Assembly: GCA_009792885.1 (NCBI GenBank)
Contig: WMCF01000033.1
Span: 1,057,344-1,121,343, forward strand
Direction: 5' to 3'
From: Eremophila alpestris peregrina
Taxonomy: Eukaryota > Chordata > Aves > Passeriformes > Alaudidae
Length of the DNA: 64,000 bases
Below are positions 35,898 through 46,853 of the stretch, one piece after another. The translations under genes were made by a program, and so were the position numbers. Numbering within the stretch: position 1 is the first letter of the stretch; the number at the start of each line of letters is the position of its first letter. The notes beneath the pieces are model-generated. The model searched no databases and was not told the origin of the DNA. It saw only the letters and a program-made list of their open reading frames with translations.

Positions 35898-38800
35898 GTC
35901 ATTCCCTACTTCAATTTCTTCCTTCTCTATGATTATGAAAAGAAACCTGAGAAAACAGAAAATAGCTCATCAATGGATCTGCACAGGGATTTTGGTCATC
36001 ATGTGTTCCCACAAGCACACATTCTATCAAGTTTAATGAAATCAAACAAAAACCAGTGTTGTGAGCTTTGCCTGCTGAAGGCAAATTTTCAATGCACTTT
36101 CTGACACATCTTCTGACTGGAATGAGTATGAATCCCAGAGTGGGAAGTTCTCTCCCCATGCTCTCATCCCTTGTAGTCTTTCCAACCATTCCTCCAAATG
36201 TGCCTGAGTAAGTACAGCCCAACATAACAACACACTGTTATTCCTTTTCCAACAGGTGTGGATACCTCAAATACAGCCTTTGCAAAATTCATCTGGGAGA
36301 AGCATTCTTAAAGGATGGAAATTACACCGGCCTATTTTTATTTTTTTTAAATGGTTTTTAAGAATCATGTTTGTTACTTGACCTTCATTTGCAATTCTGC
36401 TCAATAAAAGCACAGGCCCCTCTGGCTGGATCCACGCTACATACAGTGTGCCATGCCATGGGCTTCTGGAGACATGGTCAGACAAAAAGCTGTTCTAGCT
36501 TGGTGCAGACTGTTGTAATGCTGTACCCCCCCTGAATGTGCTCCAGCGAGATCTGCTTGGTGCTTCAGCAACAGCACTCGTCATTACACTGCTGAGCAAG
36601 CTGCTGCACATTTTTGCTACACTCCAGTATGATTCAATGCTCTCTTGACTTCCAAAGAGCTCCTTAACAGAAAGCAACACTCAAGAAATAAACAGTCCTT
36701 GTTCACTGCCATTATGTACCCACTCCATGCTTCAGTCTAATGCATGCTAACACTTATCTGTCTACATGTACACTGCAGTTTCTCCTACAGTCAAACATCT
36801 ATTTCCCTCCCACATGCACTATTTTTTGCCTTTTTTTTTTTAAGAGAATGGTATTTAGTTCATAAACCTTACAGACAGAAACCACCAGAGAGTCTGAAAA
36901 ATGTGGATAAGCCTCCAAGAGTTCTGATCCCTAGCCACAAATCTGGACTATTTTTGAAAGCACACCTACCTTTCTGCTGTTCTTTGCCTCAAGCAAAAGC
37001 TCCAAAACCTCAGCCCCTGACCCTGTGATGAGGCAGCCAAGGCATGAATCAGACCCCACCAGTCCCTCCCCCCATGCTGGACCCCAGTCAATTCACATAT
37101 TTTCTCAGGAAGGGGTGCCTGCTTTCCTTTTAGTGTAGATGGACTGTGATCTGCTTCTGTAAGCAATAAATGTCTCCAACTCCCTACAAAGCAGCTCTCC
37201 TCCTCCGCTGCTGCCTCAGACACCTCTTTTTGCCATTAGGTGCTCTTGGCTGCCACAGTGTCCCTGCTGCAGAGTGTGCTCAGAGCCTGGGAAACAGGCA
37301 GTGGCACTGCTGACTCCAGGGGCTGTGGAACACAAAACACTGAGTGAGCAATAACGACCAGCAGCTGATTTCTCAGATATTCATATTTTCATCAAGAAAG
37401 AATAAAGGGGCAGCTGAATGAGGGGCTGCTTCATCTAGGGAGAATAGCTCACTTTTGGAAATAGTCCCAGGCTGTAGCTTTGTGATTTAGATGTGAGGCC
37501 AGATGGATTGAAGGGAAAGAAACAGCACTGGCTCTAGGGTTTTTAAATAAACCCCTTCTTGAGCTAGGTAAGGGAAATTCAACCTCCCACCATAATTTCC
37601 TAATACTTTGGACAAACAAAAAAGTTAAGTTTTTACAAAGGCTAATGAACTAAGCTGCCATTTTAGAGTACAAAGAGAACTGAAGTGCAGAAAGAGGAAA
37701 GGTTTGCTCAGGGGATAAGGAACATGACTTCTATTTCCTGACACTTGACCTTTGATATGGTTGCAAAGACACTGCTCTCCTTATGTTTTCCAGATTTTTT
37801 TTTTCTAAAATGCTAAGATTTTATTTTGAAGCAGGTTGGGACAAAAGGCCATCAGAAGACACCCAGCAATGTTTTTCCACACATTACTGATCTTATTAAA
37901 GAGACACAATATTTTCAAGTGTTATTTGGGGAGATGTGACAGTTACCAGATAGCACTCCATCACCCTCAAAATAATAAAATATTCTATATATACATTAGT
38001 GTGCAACTTCACCTCATTGATCCAAAATTCAGGGTCATATTTTGTCTGCAAATGCTGATGGAGTTCTAAGATTAGATGATCTGTCTTTAAATCTGAGATA
38101 AGCAAGTAGATATGGACAATCATTTAATTCACAGGTCGTCACAGCAAGAGTCATTCATGTGAAAGGGTACACAGATATGCACAGATGACAAGACAGTTCA
38201 CAAAGAATGACAAATCAAATCTGAGCCCTATGTTTGTAATACTTCTCCCTGCTGCCATCTTCCTCCTGTTTTGTATTGGTGGTGTTAGTGCAGAATATTG
38301 TACTACCTGATCCCCTTCTCACAGAATACTGAAATGTCTTCCTTCCTCTTCTAACAAGGCAGCAACTAGCAAAAAGCTATTGCTTTTTTTGGTAATCCAT
38401 GAAACAACACATCCCAATTTAATAAATGAATCCAGGATTTAGTCTATCAATCAATCAATCACCAGCTGATGAACAAAAATATGACAGAAACGAGAGTATG
38501 TAAGTATTTCTCAGGGTATTTGTTAGCAATGTCATGGTGACTCTACATGACTCTTACTAGTATGGTTTGGTTTTAGAATCACATGCTATTTCTCAATGAA
38601 GAGTTCCTTGAAGCCATTCGTGTTTCAGGAACTGAAGATCTTGATAAAGACTCAGTCATGGGATTTCTCCTAACATTAGCAGAAGAGACACAGCCAGTCT
38701 GTGGAGGATTACTTCTCTTTCAACCCATCCCCCATGAAAGAACTGAGCCTAAAGCAATGAAAGATAAGAAATGCAGGCAAGCATTGTCATTACAGACTCA

Positions 38801-40179
38801 TCTTCCTCAGTGAAAAAGCCGGGTTTCTTCAGAATCCTTAATATTCGGGACTGGGAAAGCAAAAGCAAGTGAAACACAACAATTTGGTTCATTTGACATA
38901 CCAAACAGAGTATTCACAACCTGGCTGTATGGAGTTATCTAGGATTTAGAAATTTTGGTTTCTTTCCCATCCCAAGGGATGTAGTTCTCTGTTTTTTTGC
39001 ACAAAAGTCTCCTATCACTGGAACACATACTATAAAATATAATGGTGGTTCAACATTGATGAGGCAATATTATCTTGCACAGATGTTTTATTTTTTAGAA
39101 TGGGAAGCAATTCACATTTTTGCTTATCAGAGCTCTAGAAAGGACTGTTCAATCAACATTTTATACCTCTTTTTCTTTCAAATAGTCTTTGAAATTGCTA
39201 GAACTGGTATCTCAGTGCACAGTTGTCAAGAGGAATTGTAAAGTGAGAGAGTCACTGCCTAAATGGCTGTATTTAATAAAGATTGGGGTGAATTGAAGAA
39301 CAAAACAGTGGTCAGCAGAAGTGTGTTAAGGTCCTGCTGGCATGTTTGAACCCAAGCATATTTAGAAAAAGGAGAAACATTCTGCAGTATATTCTGGCAG
39401 ACTGCCTAATTTTCAACTAAGCTGAACTGCACTGACCATGTCCTGAGCAATCCCAGGCACAAAAGGCAGGCAAATATTCCATTATACAAGACTATTCTTT
39501 TATACAGCAGACTTCAGTAACAGCTGTTGAGGCTTACAATGCTGTAGCATACTGGGGTCATCACATCTTGTTTTTCTTACCTGCTACAATTTAATTTTGT
39601 GGCTGAATCACGGTGGAAGGACAGGATACAGGGATGCAGGTGCTGGAGTTACAACTATACTTTACAGCACTGATAGGGATCCTTGCAGACTGCTGGCTGC
39701 ATGGCTGTTCCCACTGTCCTATCCCTTCTCCCAAGTGATGAGAAAGGCATCTATAGCACATCTATAGCACAGGCTGAATGCTGGAATCCTCACTCATATG
39801 CTGGATAGGCACATGGCCATTTGACAAAGCCAATGTCTCTGTCAGTAAGTGACAGGTGATGATCTGATAGTAAATTAAGTCCCCACCCTCCATCTCCCCC
39901 CCCCATGCTTGCACATGCAGCTGTTAGATGTAATGTTGTCATTTCAGGGACATGTCAGTCATATGATAAGGTGGTGAGGGAGGAGTATTTAGGAACAACA
40001 GTGCCAGGAAATGGCTGCTGGTCAGATGAACCACGCTAATCTGGTGGGCTGGGCATGACTTCCCAGGGAATCCCCACTTTTGTTTTATGTAAGGTTGTTT
40101 TTCCAATTAATATTATCCCATTTCTCATTTAAGCGGGTGTACATTTACACATGCACACACAAATCACTAAATAAATCAG

Positions 40180-40262
40180 GTTTAAAGGGACCTCTGGAGG
40201 TCCAAACTCCCACTCAAAGCAGGGCCCACTCAGATCAGGTCCTCCAGCTCAGAGCCCCCCAC
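40180..40262 (-). mobile_element. CR1 LINE 3'-end fragment
   Basis: The plus strand reads AGGGACCTCTGGAGGTCCAA, CTCAAAGCAGGGCCCACTC, AGATCAGGTCCTCCAG and CTCAGAGCCCC. This is the reverse-complement pattern of another avian CR1 subfamily 3' region. The fragment is short and its ends are approximate. Confidence 0.7.
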
Positions 40263-41611
40263 CAAGTACTTGTCTGAACTGGTACCAGCACAGGGAAAGG
40301 AGAGAGGCTGCTGTTTGCACTGCACTACAAAGAGGAACACAAGGCACTGTATCTGCTGGCTGTGAGGGTTTCATAAGTGCTTTATATGAGGTGAGGCCTG
40401 TGCAAGTGGGAAATGCCATAAATTCTCAGTCTATAATGACACTAAAATAGGGAAAAATCTTAAGACCATTTTGCAGCTGTTTTGAATACTGACAGACTTT
40501 TCATCATGTTGTCTGAAGCTGGAAAATTACAACTTATTTCTTCAAAGCTTTAAGTATTCCTCTCCCCTTCCAGATGCCAGCAGGAAGGGAAGAGTTGGAA
40601 CAGCACCAGAGAGTGGCTTGGGAGCAAAGCTTCAGTACCAGGACTTAAGCTCTTTCTCTCTTCCATATGGTTGATGGTTTCCAGGTCTAATTTGGTTTCT
40701 GTCGATTAGGAGGACACGGTGCAATTCCAGACAAACAGGAATCCTGAACGTGAGCTAACAGCTCCATCAGAAAGGCTAGTTAGGAGCATAATAGGTTTGC
40801 TAATAGATGTGTGTGGTTTACTACCTGCCGGAGCACAGAGCTCCCTGTGGGAACAGCACTACCAGGAAGTAGGGAAAAGCCTGTATTTGCATTCAGTGCA
40901 TGACAAAGGTGACGAGGAGGCAAATAAGCACATGAATACCCTGCGGACTTCTCCAGCAGCAGCCCGTACACAAAGAGCTTCAACCACATGGAGATCTTCT
41001 TTCACAACAGTCTTGATTCAATCCTTTACACACTTAAGAGCTCTCCAGGTGGGATGCTAAAACAACACCGGCTCTTACCGCCTTCATAATTGGTGCTTGC
41101 TCAGAACAGTTTAGATGCACGCTAATAATTAGTAACAGATAGATGTGGCTTAATTAGGGAAAGTGCTGTCTTGCTGACTGCAAAATTTCGTGGTGTCATT
41201 ACATCCATAGTGTCCTAGTGACAGACCGACCTTAGAAAAACTTCAGGTGACAAGAAAACGAATTAAATATTTAGTCTTCTGTAGCAATCTGGACACATCA
41301 AGAGTTAACGACAGATATATACCCTATAGACAAGATGGGTCACTGGAAAATTTACCAGATGCAGAGACTCTGCATCTCATTTAAACCATTCAGCACAGGT
41401 GTGAAAATCATTCCAAATACCATCTCAACCTGTCAGAAATTCCACTCTTAAAGATGTGATCGACTCCCATATCCTGCACTAAAACTTCAGTTCTGACAGT
41501 ACAGCCATGGAAATTTAGTTAGATCTGACATTTCCATAAGCTGGGATGTTTGTAATGTTACAGCTATTCATGTACCTGAATAAGTTGTAAATTAAAAGTG
41601 AATTATCTTAC

Positions 41612-41661
41612 CTGCAGTGTCAGCGCTGCTCTTGCTGGACACAATTTTCATCATCTTCTCA
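41612..41661 (-). CDS. KIAA1217: KIAA1217 small 50-nt exon (residues 313-330)
   Basis: A 50-nt exon between ATTACTTAG and GTAAGA. It completes a split Ser codon, encodes EKMMKIVSSKSSADTA and ends with the first base of a Gly codon. Mammalian KIAA1217 has SEKMMK at the same place. Its overhangs (one base at each end) fit both neighbours, so skipping it alone would shift the frame. Confidence 0.92.
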
Positions 41662-42086
41662 CTAAGTAATAACAAGAAAAATTGTAGTTTTAGTTTCCTA
41701 ACGATTAAAACTGTAGTGAAGTTTACATTCAACAAATTAAATGGCCTTGTCTAACATATATATTTTTAATTTAAATCACCAGTAATTTGTCAGTCATCAG
41801 TAATTTTTTTAAAATCACCTTTTAGTACAAGTTAAGCAAGGAATGGACTATAAGAGTAGAAATCACAGAGATTTAGCAACATCGATTCTTTTTATCACAA
41901 AGAAGAGTAATGCAGTTAATATCCATCTATCATTTGGCATATTCTTTCTCTCTGCCTAGCATTCTCATGGAGATGATAAAGAAACGTAAAAATGATTGAG
42001 CATTCAGGATTTTTTTTTACTATTACATTCAAATATATTTTTGTTGATTGATTACTAAAATCATTACAGATGAATTCTGTTTTTAC
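41662..42086 (-). other. KIAA1217: Intron of 425 nt
   Basis: Donor GTAAAA, acceptor TACTTAG. AT-rich with no recognisable feature. Confidence 0.85.
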
Positions 42087-42191
42087 CTAGAAGAATCTTT
42101 GCTATTACTTGTATTTGGCCCTTTAAAAAGCGCAGACTGAACAAGACCAGTTAAACTGGCAATCTGTTTCTCCATGGCTTGTATCCTCTCT
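42087..42191 (-). CDS. KIAA1217: KIAA1217 coding exon 2 of the window (residues 278-313)
   Basis: A 105-nt exon between GTCTTACAG and GTAAAA. It completes the split Arg codon of the preceding exon and encodes ERIQAMEKQIASLTGLVQSA, then LFKGPNTSNSKDSS. Mammalian KIAA1217 reads ERMQAMEKQIASLTGLVQSA here. The segment looks like a short amphipathic helix. The exon is symmetric (35 codons), so it could act as an in-frame cassette. Confidence 0.95.
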
Positions 42192-44439
42192 CTGTAAGAC
42201 AAGAGAACCGTTTGTTAAAGCCAGATATATTTGCTTTCAGACTTGTTTTTCTAGGTGAATGATTACCACAGGGTTGGAAAGACACTACAGAGTTTGTGCA
42301 AAGGCACTTGGGTACCAGTTTGCATACACTTTATTGCAGCAGCTTACCACATCTTGGTTTGGACAGCTTTTGCATTGTAACAGACAATTAAAAAAAATTT
42401 GCTCAGTTAAAATGAACAAAACAAACAAGCAAGTTATGAACTTCTAATAATCTCACAAGACAGGCACCTAAACCAATTCGTTAATGCCTCTTGGAACTAG
42501 TGAAAAAATCTTTTTCAGCATTACATGCATTTTCTCTTTTACCTACACCGGGCCAATCGTTTTGTCTGTACTTAGGGTTTCAGGATTAAAGACTTTACAC
42601 TTCTTTTTGTTACTATTTTTACTTTCCCCAGACCCAGGATTTTTGTCTGGGAAGTATTTAATCTGCCTGACTACTTTCCAGTCCAAATCCTTTGCACCTG
42701 ACATCACAAATGTCTGCTTTGAAAAGGACAGAAATGTGACAGAGAGGCACAGGACACCAAATGCAGACTGTATGGCAACATGATAATAAACCACATTTTC
42801 TTTCGTGCACATATCCCAAGAAATTCCCGAAAAGTAGAAGAAAAGAGATTTAGAACTACAATAAGTATAATCAATGTTTTCCATAGGAACCAAAGGTCAC
42901 TAAACAAGAACAATGTTTTTTTGGATGTGAAGGCTAACATTTTTGTGTTTATCTGTTTGCATAAATGCATATATATTAGTCAGGTACCAGGGGATTTCCT
43001 CAGTCAGCTCCAAACCAGCCTTTTGCACACACAGGTGCCTACTTACACATGGCAGTATGTCAGTGACAGGCCACAACACAGACACACATCAGTATAGGAC
43101 CTTCTAAAAAGGCATCCCTCTATTACAGCAGTTAAGTGTGTGGGGAGACATGCAGAAGGAAATTCTAACAGCAGGCTGTGGTTTTGGAAGATGACTGGGA
43201 AGAAAACTTCTCAAAAGGCAAGTGGTTAAGACCAGCAGCAGCAACTGATGAGAGAAGATGGGACAGACAATCTCAGACACAGACTCAGCATGCTGCATGG
43301 CCCATCCATCACCACTGCAGCATTCTGTGCACATGGGAGCACCCAGCTCTGGCCACCCCAGCTGCAGTTGCTGTTTGGTGGCTAAAGCAATAGCATCAAT
43401 CAAGAAGAGTCAAATAAACTCAAATGTAGGTACCAACAGCAGCTAAAAGAAATCTCACATGATAAAAAGCAAGTAACCAGCCCTGCTTGCAGCCAGACAG
43501 ATTATCCAGGCCAATTATTTCATTCACATTCAGGGAATGAATGAGGTTTCCTGGGATAGCACACAGATACCATAATCAGGAGGGACTCAGAGACACCCAA
43601 AGGTTGAGAAAACAGGGCAGCAAAACAAGTAATGAGATGCTAACAGACACAAGCAGGGAAGAAGAGAGTGCTCTGTCAGTCCCCAGCCAGCAGATGTGTT
43701 CTTACTGAGATTTAATGCAGTGCACATATCTTACTTTTCTGTCTTCATGTTGAAAGGTATTTTGAAGGGTGATGAGGAGACTAGTGAATCTGACTTAATT
43801 CATTTCAAACCAAGAAATACGTTATGGAATTTCCACTATTACAAGTTTTAAAATAAGAAACTGGTGCAGGCTACAGTAACCTTTGGAACAAAAACAAGTA
43901 CTAAAACCCAGGGATAAATATACTCTAACAAACTTTAATGCAGCATTTTTGACACTTAATAATGAAAACATTTTTTTTTCCCAGATAATCATCACAAAAC
44001 CTTCCTGGAACTAAACTCAACTGGAAGTCTATCTGTTTTACCAATCCATAAATATGATGTTTTTTTCATCCCACATTAGATAATCTGGAAACAATTTTCT
44101 GCTTCAAAAGATATTATGGCAACACAGAGCTGATCTTGTCCTTTGCCATGAAATCTAGGAAAGTATGTTGTTAAGAGGGAGAGGGATGTCCCAGGATAGG
44201 AGATGATGAAAAACGAATGAAATACTGGAATCAGTTGCACAGAACACATTATTTTTCATATGGTAAAAGCATTAGAATGTGAAGAATCTACATGTGCTCT
44301 GGAGTTACTCTATTAGAAACCAGGCAGATTTTTCCTGTAATCATTTCTCTGTAATACCAGACTTGTTATGGCCATTAGCACCAAACATTTCAAAAACAGG
44401 TGTCTGAAAGGAGGTGCCTTTTAGGCATTAAATAAAACA

Positions 44440-45420
44440 ACCTGATTTTCAGAGGTGGTGGGACTGAAGGTGGTGGGAGGCAGCATGTTCCAGCATGGGC
44501 AGGGAGGGGGATGTGGATGGCCTGGTGGTGGGGCTGGTAACCTGGGCTGATGTGGCTGGAGGGCTGGTGGCCCCCTTCTGTCACCACAAGGCCCCAGAGG
44601 AGCAGGGACAGGATCTGCAGTGGACCCCTCTGCCTCCAACTTCCTTGAGAAGGGCTGGAGCAGCCTCTGCTCCAGGGGGGAGAAAAAAATGCTTTCCTCA
44701 GGCTGTGCCAGGCCAGGGTCTATCAGGGATGCCAGCACTGCCATGACAAAATTTGTGCATTTTTGGTTCTCAGCATTGTGTTTTCTACCCCTTGCTGTGC
44801 TCACAGCTGTGGAGAGGGGAGGTGGGAACAGCCTGTCCCAGCAGCTTTGCCGGCACAGGGCAGGCCAGAGTCCCAGGGATGGGGCAGTCCCAGGCATGGG
44901 ACAGGGTGGCACTCCAGTGACACAGGGCAGGCTGGAATGTGGAGCACTGGGACAGAGGGTCAGGCAGACCAGAACAAAGTGGTGCCTCTGCTTGTTGCCA
45001 CCAGAAGGGTGGGAGCCCGAGAAGAGCCAGCCTGTCTCTACTCCCAGATTAATTTCCCAGATAAAGCTGCATCTCTCCACCACCCAGGAAGAGCTGGGAG
45101 GGTCCCTTTTACAGCAGTTGGGAAAGAAATGGCTATTTTATCAGCCCAAGCACAGAAAGGCATTGTTTCACATTGTTTTCCTGTGAATGCTGGGAGAGTC
45201 AGAGGTGGCAGCATGGTGGGGGAGGAAAGGAGGGGACAAGGTCAGAAGAGACGCCCAGCAGAACTCTTGTCAGACTTGGCTTTGGCTTCTCACAGACCTT
45301 TAGTGGGAAGGCAGGGACAGGCCCCTTGCCAGCCCTCTTCTCCCCAGCAGCCTGACCCACAGCTCTGGCTCTGGCTGTGTCCAGGAACTGGGGCCCTGCC
45401 ATAGCATCTCACCCCCTAAA
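44440..45420. other. Unassigned GC-rich block inside an intron
   Basis: About 1 kb of clearly GC-richer sequence in an AT-rich intron, with abrupt edges. Long overlapping frames occur on both strands (for example 44421-45083 minus and 44763-45404 plus), which is typical of GC-rich non-coding DNA where stops are rare. The text is rich in GGGCAGG/CCAGGC words but low in CpG. It could be an old LTR or other repeat; I do not recognise a family. Confidence 0.45.
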
Positions 45421-46099
45421 TTCAGCAGAACCAAAGCAAGCCCTTGCTTCTCTGGGAATTGTGCACTGATACGTCAGATTTCATAATCAGATTTCTTCTT
45501 TACAGCTTCACTGATCTCTCATGTTACTCCTTCTATTGCAGTTAACTGGAAGTAATTCCAAGAAGGGGTACAGCATATTGCTGAATTGGTATCCACTTGT
45601 CACATCAATAGCAATGCTATTTAGGCATGACATGTTACTTGCATGTTACTTCCCTTTCCTGGGGAATCTTTAATATTCACATCACTGAGAAGATACTTCG
45701 TGCGCACACAGAATAAATCTGGTCTGTGTAACTGTTCATTGATGTTCCTGTCCAACCCCAGGCTGTGCAGCACATCACCCACAACAGATGTACTCAAACA
45801 TGAAATCTGCACCATGAACTAAGTGGCATGCCTTCCCAGAGGAAAAAATTTCAGTGACTTCCTATTTTATAATTAAGCTCCAAATGAAGCGATGAAAAGG
45901 GGGTCAGAGAGAGAAATACACATTTCTTTCTATACTACCCTATGATAGAAACATTTCATTACTATTTTTTTCATCTCATTGGGAAAAGAAAGAAAACAGG
46001 AGTAGACTGTATATTGGGGGTAAGATTTGTTTCTTTTTTTTCTTATGGAATTTTTTCCCTCAAGTTGCAAAGACACTAACCATCGAGTACTTGTTAGTA

Positions 46100-46853
46100 C
46101 TTAACCAAAGGCAAAAGAGGCCAGGGAAGAGAAGGCAGAGCTGGCTACACCTTTTTTTTTTTTCTTCTTTTGTCTCTGGGAGATTTCCCTTGGAGGGGAA
46201 AGATCAGCAAGATCTGGGGGCAGCAAAGGGATTGGGGGTGGGGCTGGGGGGGGGCGGGTACTCTTGCCTTTGGCACTTTGGGGAGAGGACGCCCAGGCTG
46301 TTTGCTTGCTGTGGGAGGAGTTCACTGTCACCACCGACCCCAGTCCTGGCAAACCTGCCACCATCTGCTCGTGTGCCCGGGGAGTCTGAGCTTGCCTCCT
46401 GTCCTGTTGGAGCAGGCCCGGCCCTGTCCCGCCACTGCCGTTTCTCCGGCCCTGCTTTGAGGCTTTTGGCTACGCTGACCTTGCACCCCCCTGCCCTGCC
46501 GGGACAGCCCTGCTGTTCCAGCCACCGCTGCGGGACTTCCCATCTACCTCATCCACTGTCCCAGCTTGATGCCTCAGAGCCACCGGGATCAGACTGCCCC
46601 GGGCTTTGTGGAGCAAAGCCCCTCAAGGTTGTTGGTTCTGTCTTATTATTGATCCTGTAGCTGTTTGTTTGGTTTTTTTGCTTTGTTATATATATTAGTA
46701 AAAAAACTGTTATTCCTGTTCCCACATCTTTTTTGCCTGAAAGCCCCTTAATTTCAAATTTATAATAATTTGGAGGAGGGGGTTTGCATTCTCCATTGCA
46801 AGGGGAGGGCTCCTGCTTTTCCCTAGCAGACACCTGTCTTTCAAACCAAGACA
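46100..46853. mobile_element. Putative solo LTR of a passerine endogenous retrovirus
   Basis: The 46670-46853 part closely resembles a repeat I know from songbird genomes: TTTGCTTTGTTATATATATT, AGTAAA...CTGTTATTCCTGTTCC, GCCTGAAAGCCCCTTAATTTC, TTATAATAATTTGGAGGAGG and the end ACACCTGTCTTTCAAACC followed by AAGACA. The terminal CA and the RNA-end-like AGTAAA would fit plus orientation, but I cannot fix orientation or the left edge, and I find no clear target-site duplication. No viral genes are visible, so it would be a solo LTR. Confidence 0.6.
46216..46258 (+). other. G-quadruplex-forming motif
   Basis: Runs of at least three G at 46216-46220, 46228-46230, 46234-46238, 46240-46243, 46246-46254 and 46256-46258, separated by 1 to 7 bases. 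This satisfies the usual G3+N1-7 quadruplex pattern on the plus strand. It lies inside the putative LTR. Confidence 0.8.

Larger units (their letters stand above)
34318..41611 (-). other. KIAA1217: Intron of 7.3 kb with CR1 copies
   Basis: Donor GTAAGA, acceptor TTATTGCAG. It contains a plus-oriented CR1 3' end (35420-35897), a minus-oriented CR1 fragment (40180-40262) and a possible regulatory patch with two TAATTA cores near 41120-41160. Other sequence is unassigned. Confidence 0.8.

Noticed and set aside
38448..38461. CAAT tandem run as a microsatellite
   Set aside because: Only about three units; too short to list as a repeat.
44421..45404. Overlapping frames of about 190-220 codons on both strands
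   Set aside because: Open frames on both strands at once in a GC-rich block reflect lack of stop codons. No family resemblance, splice context or start context supports coding.
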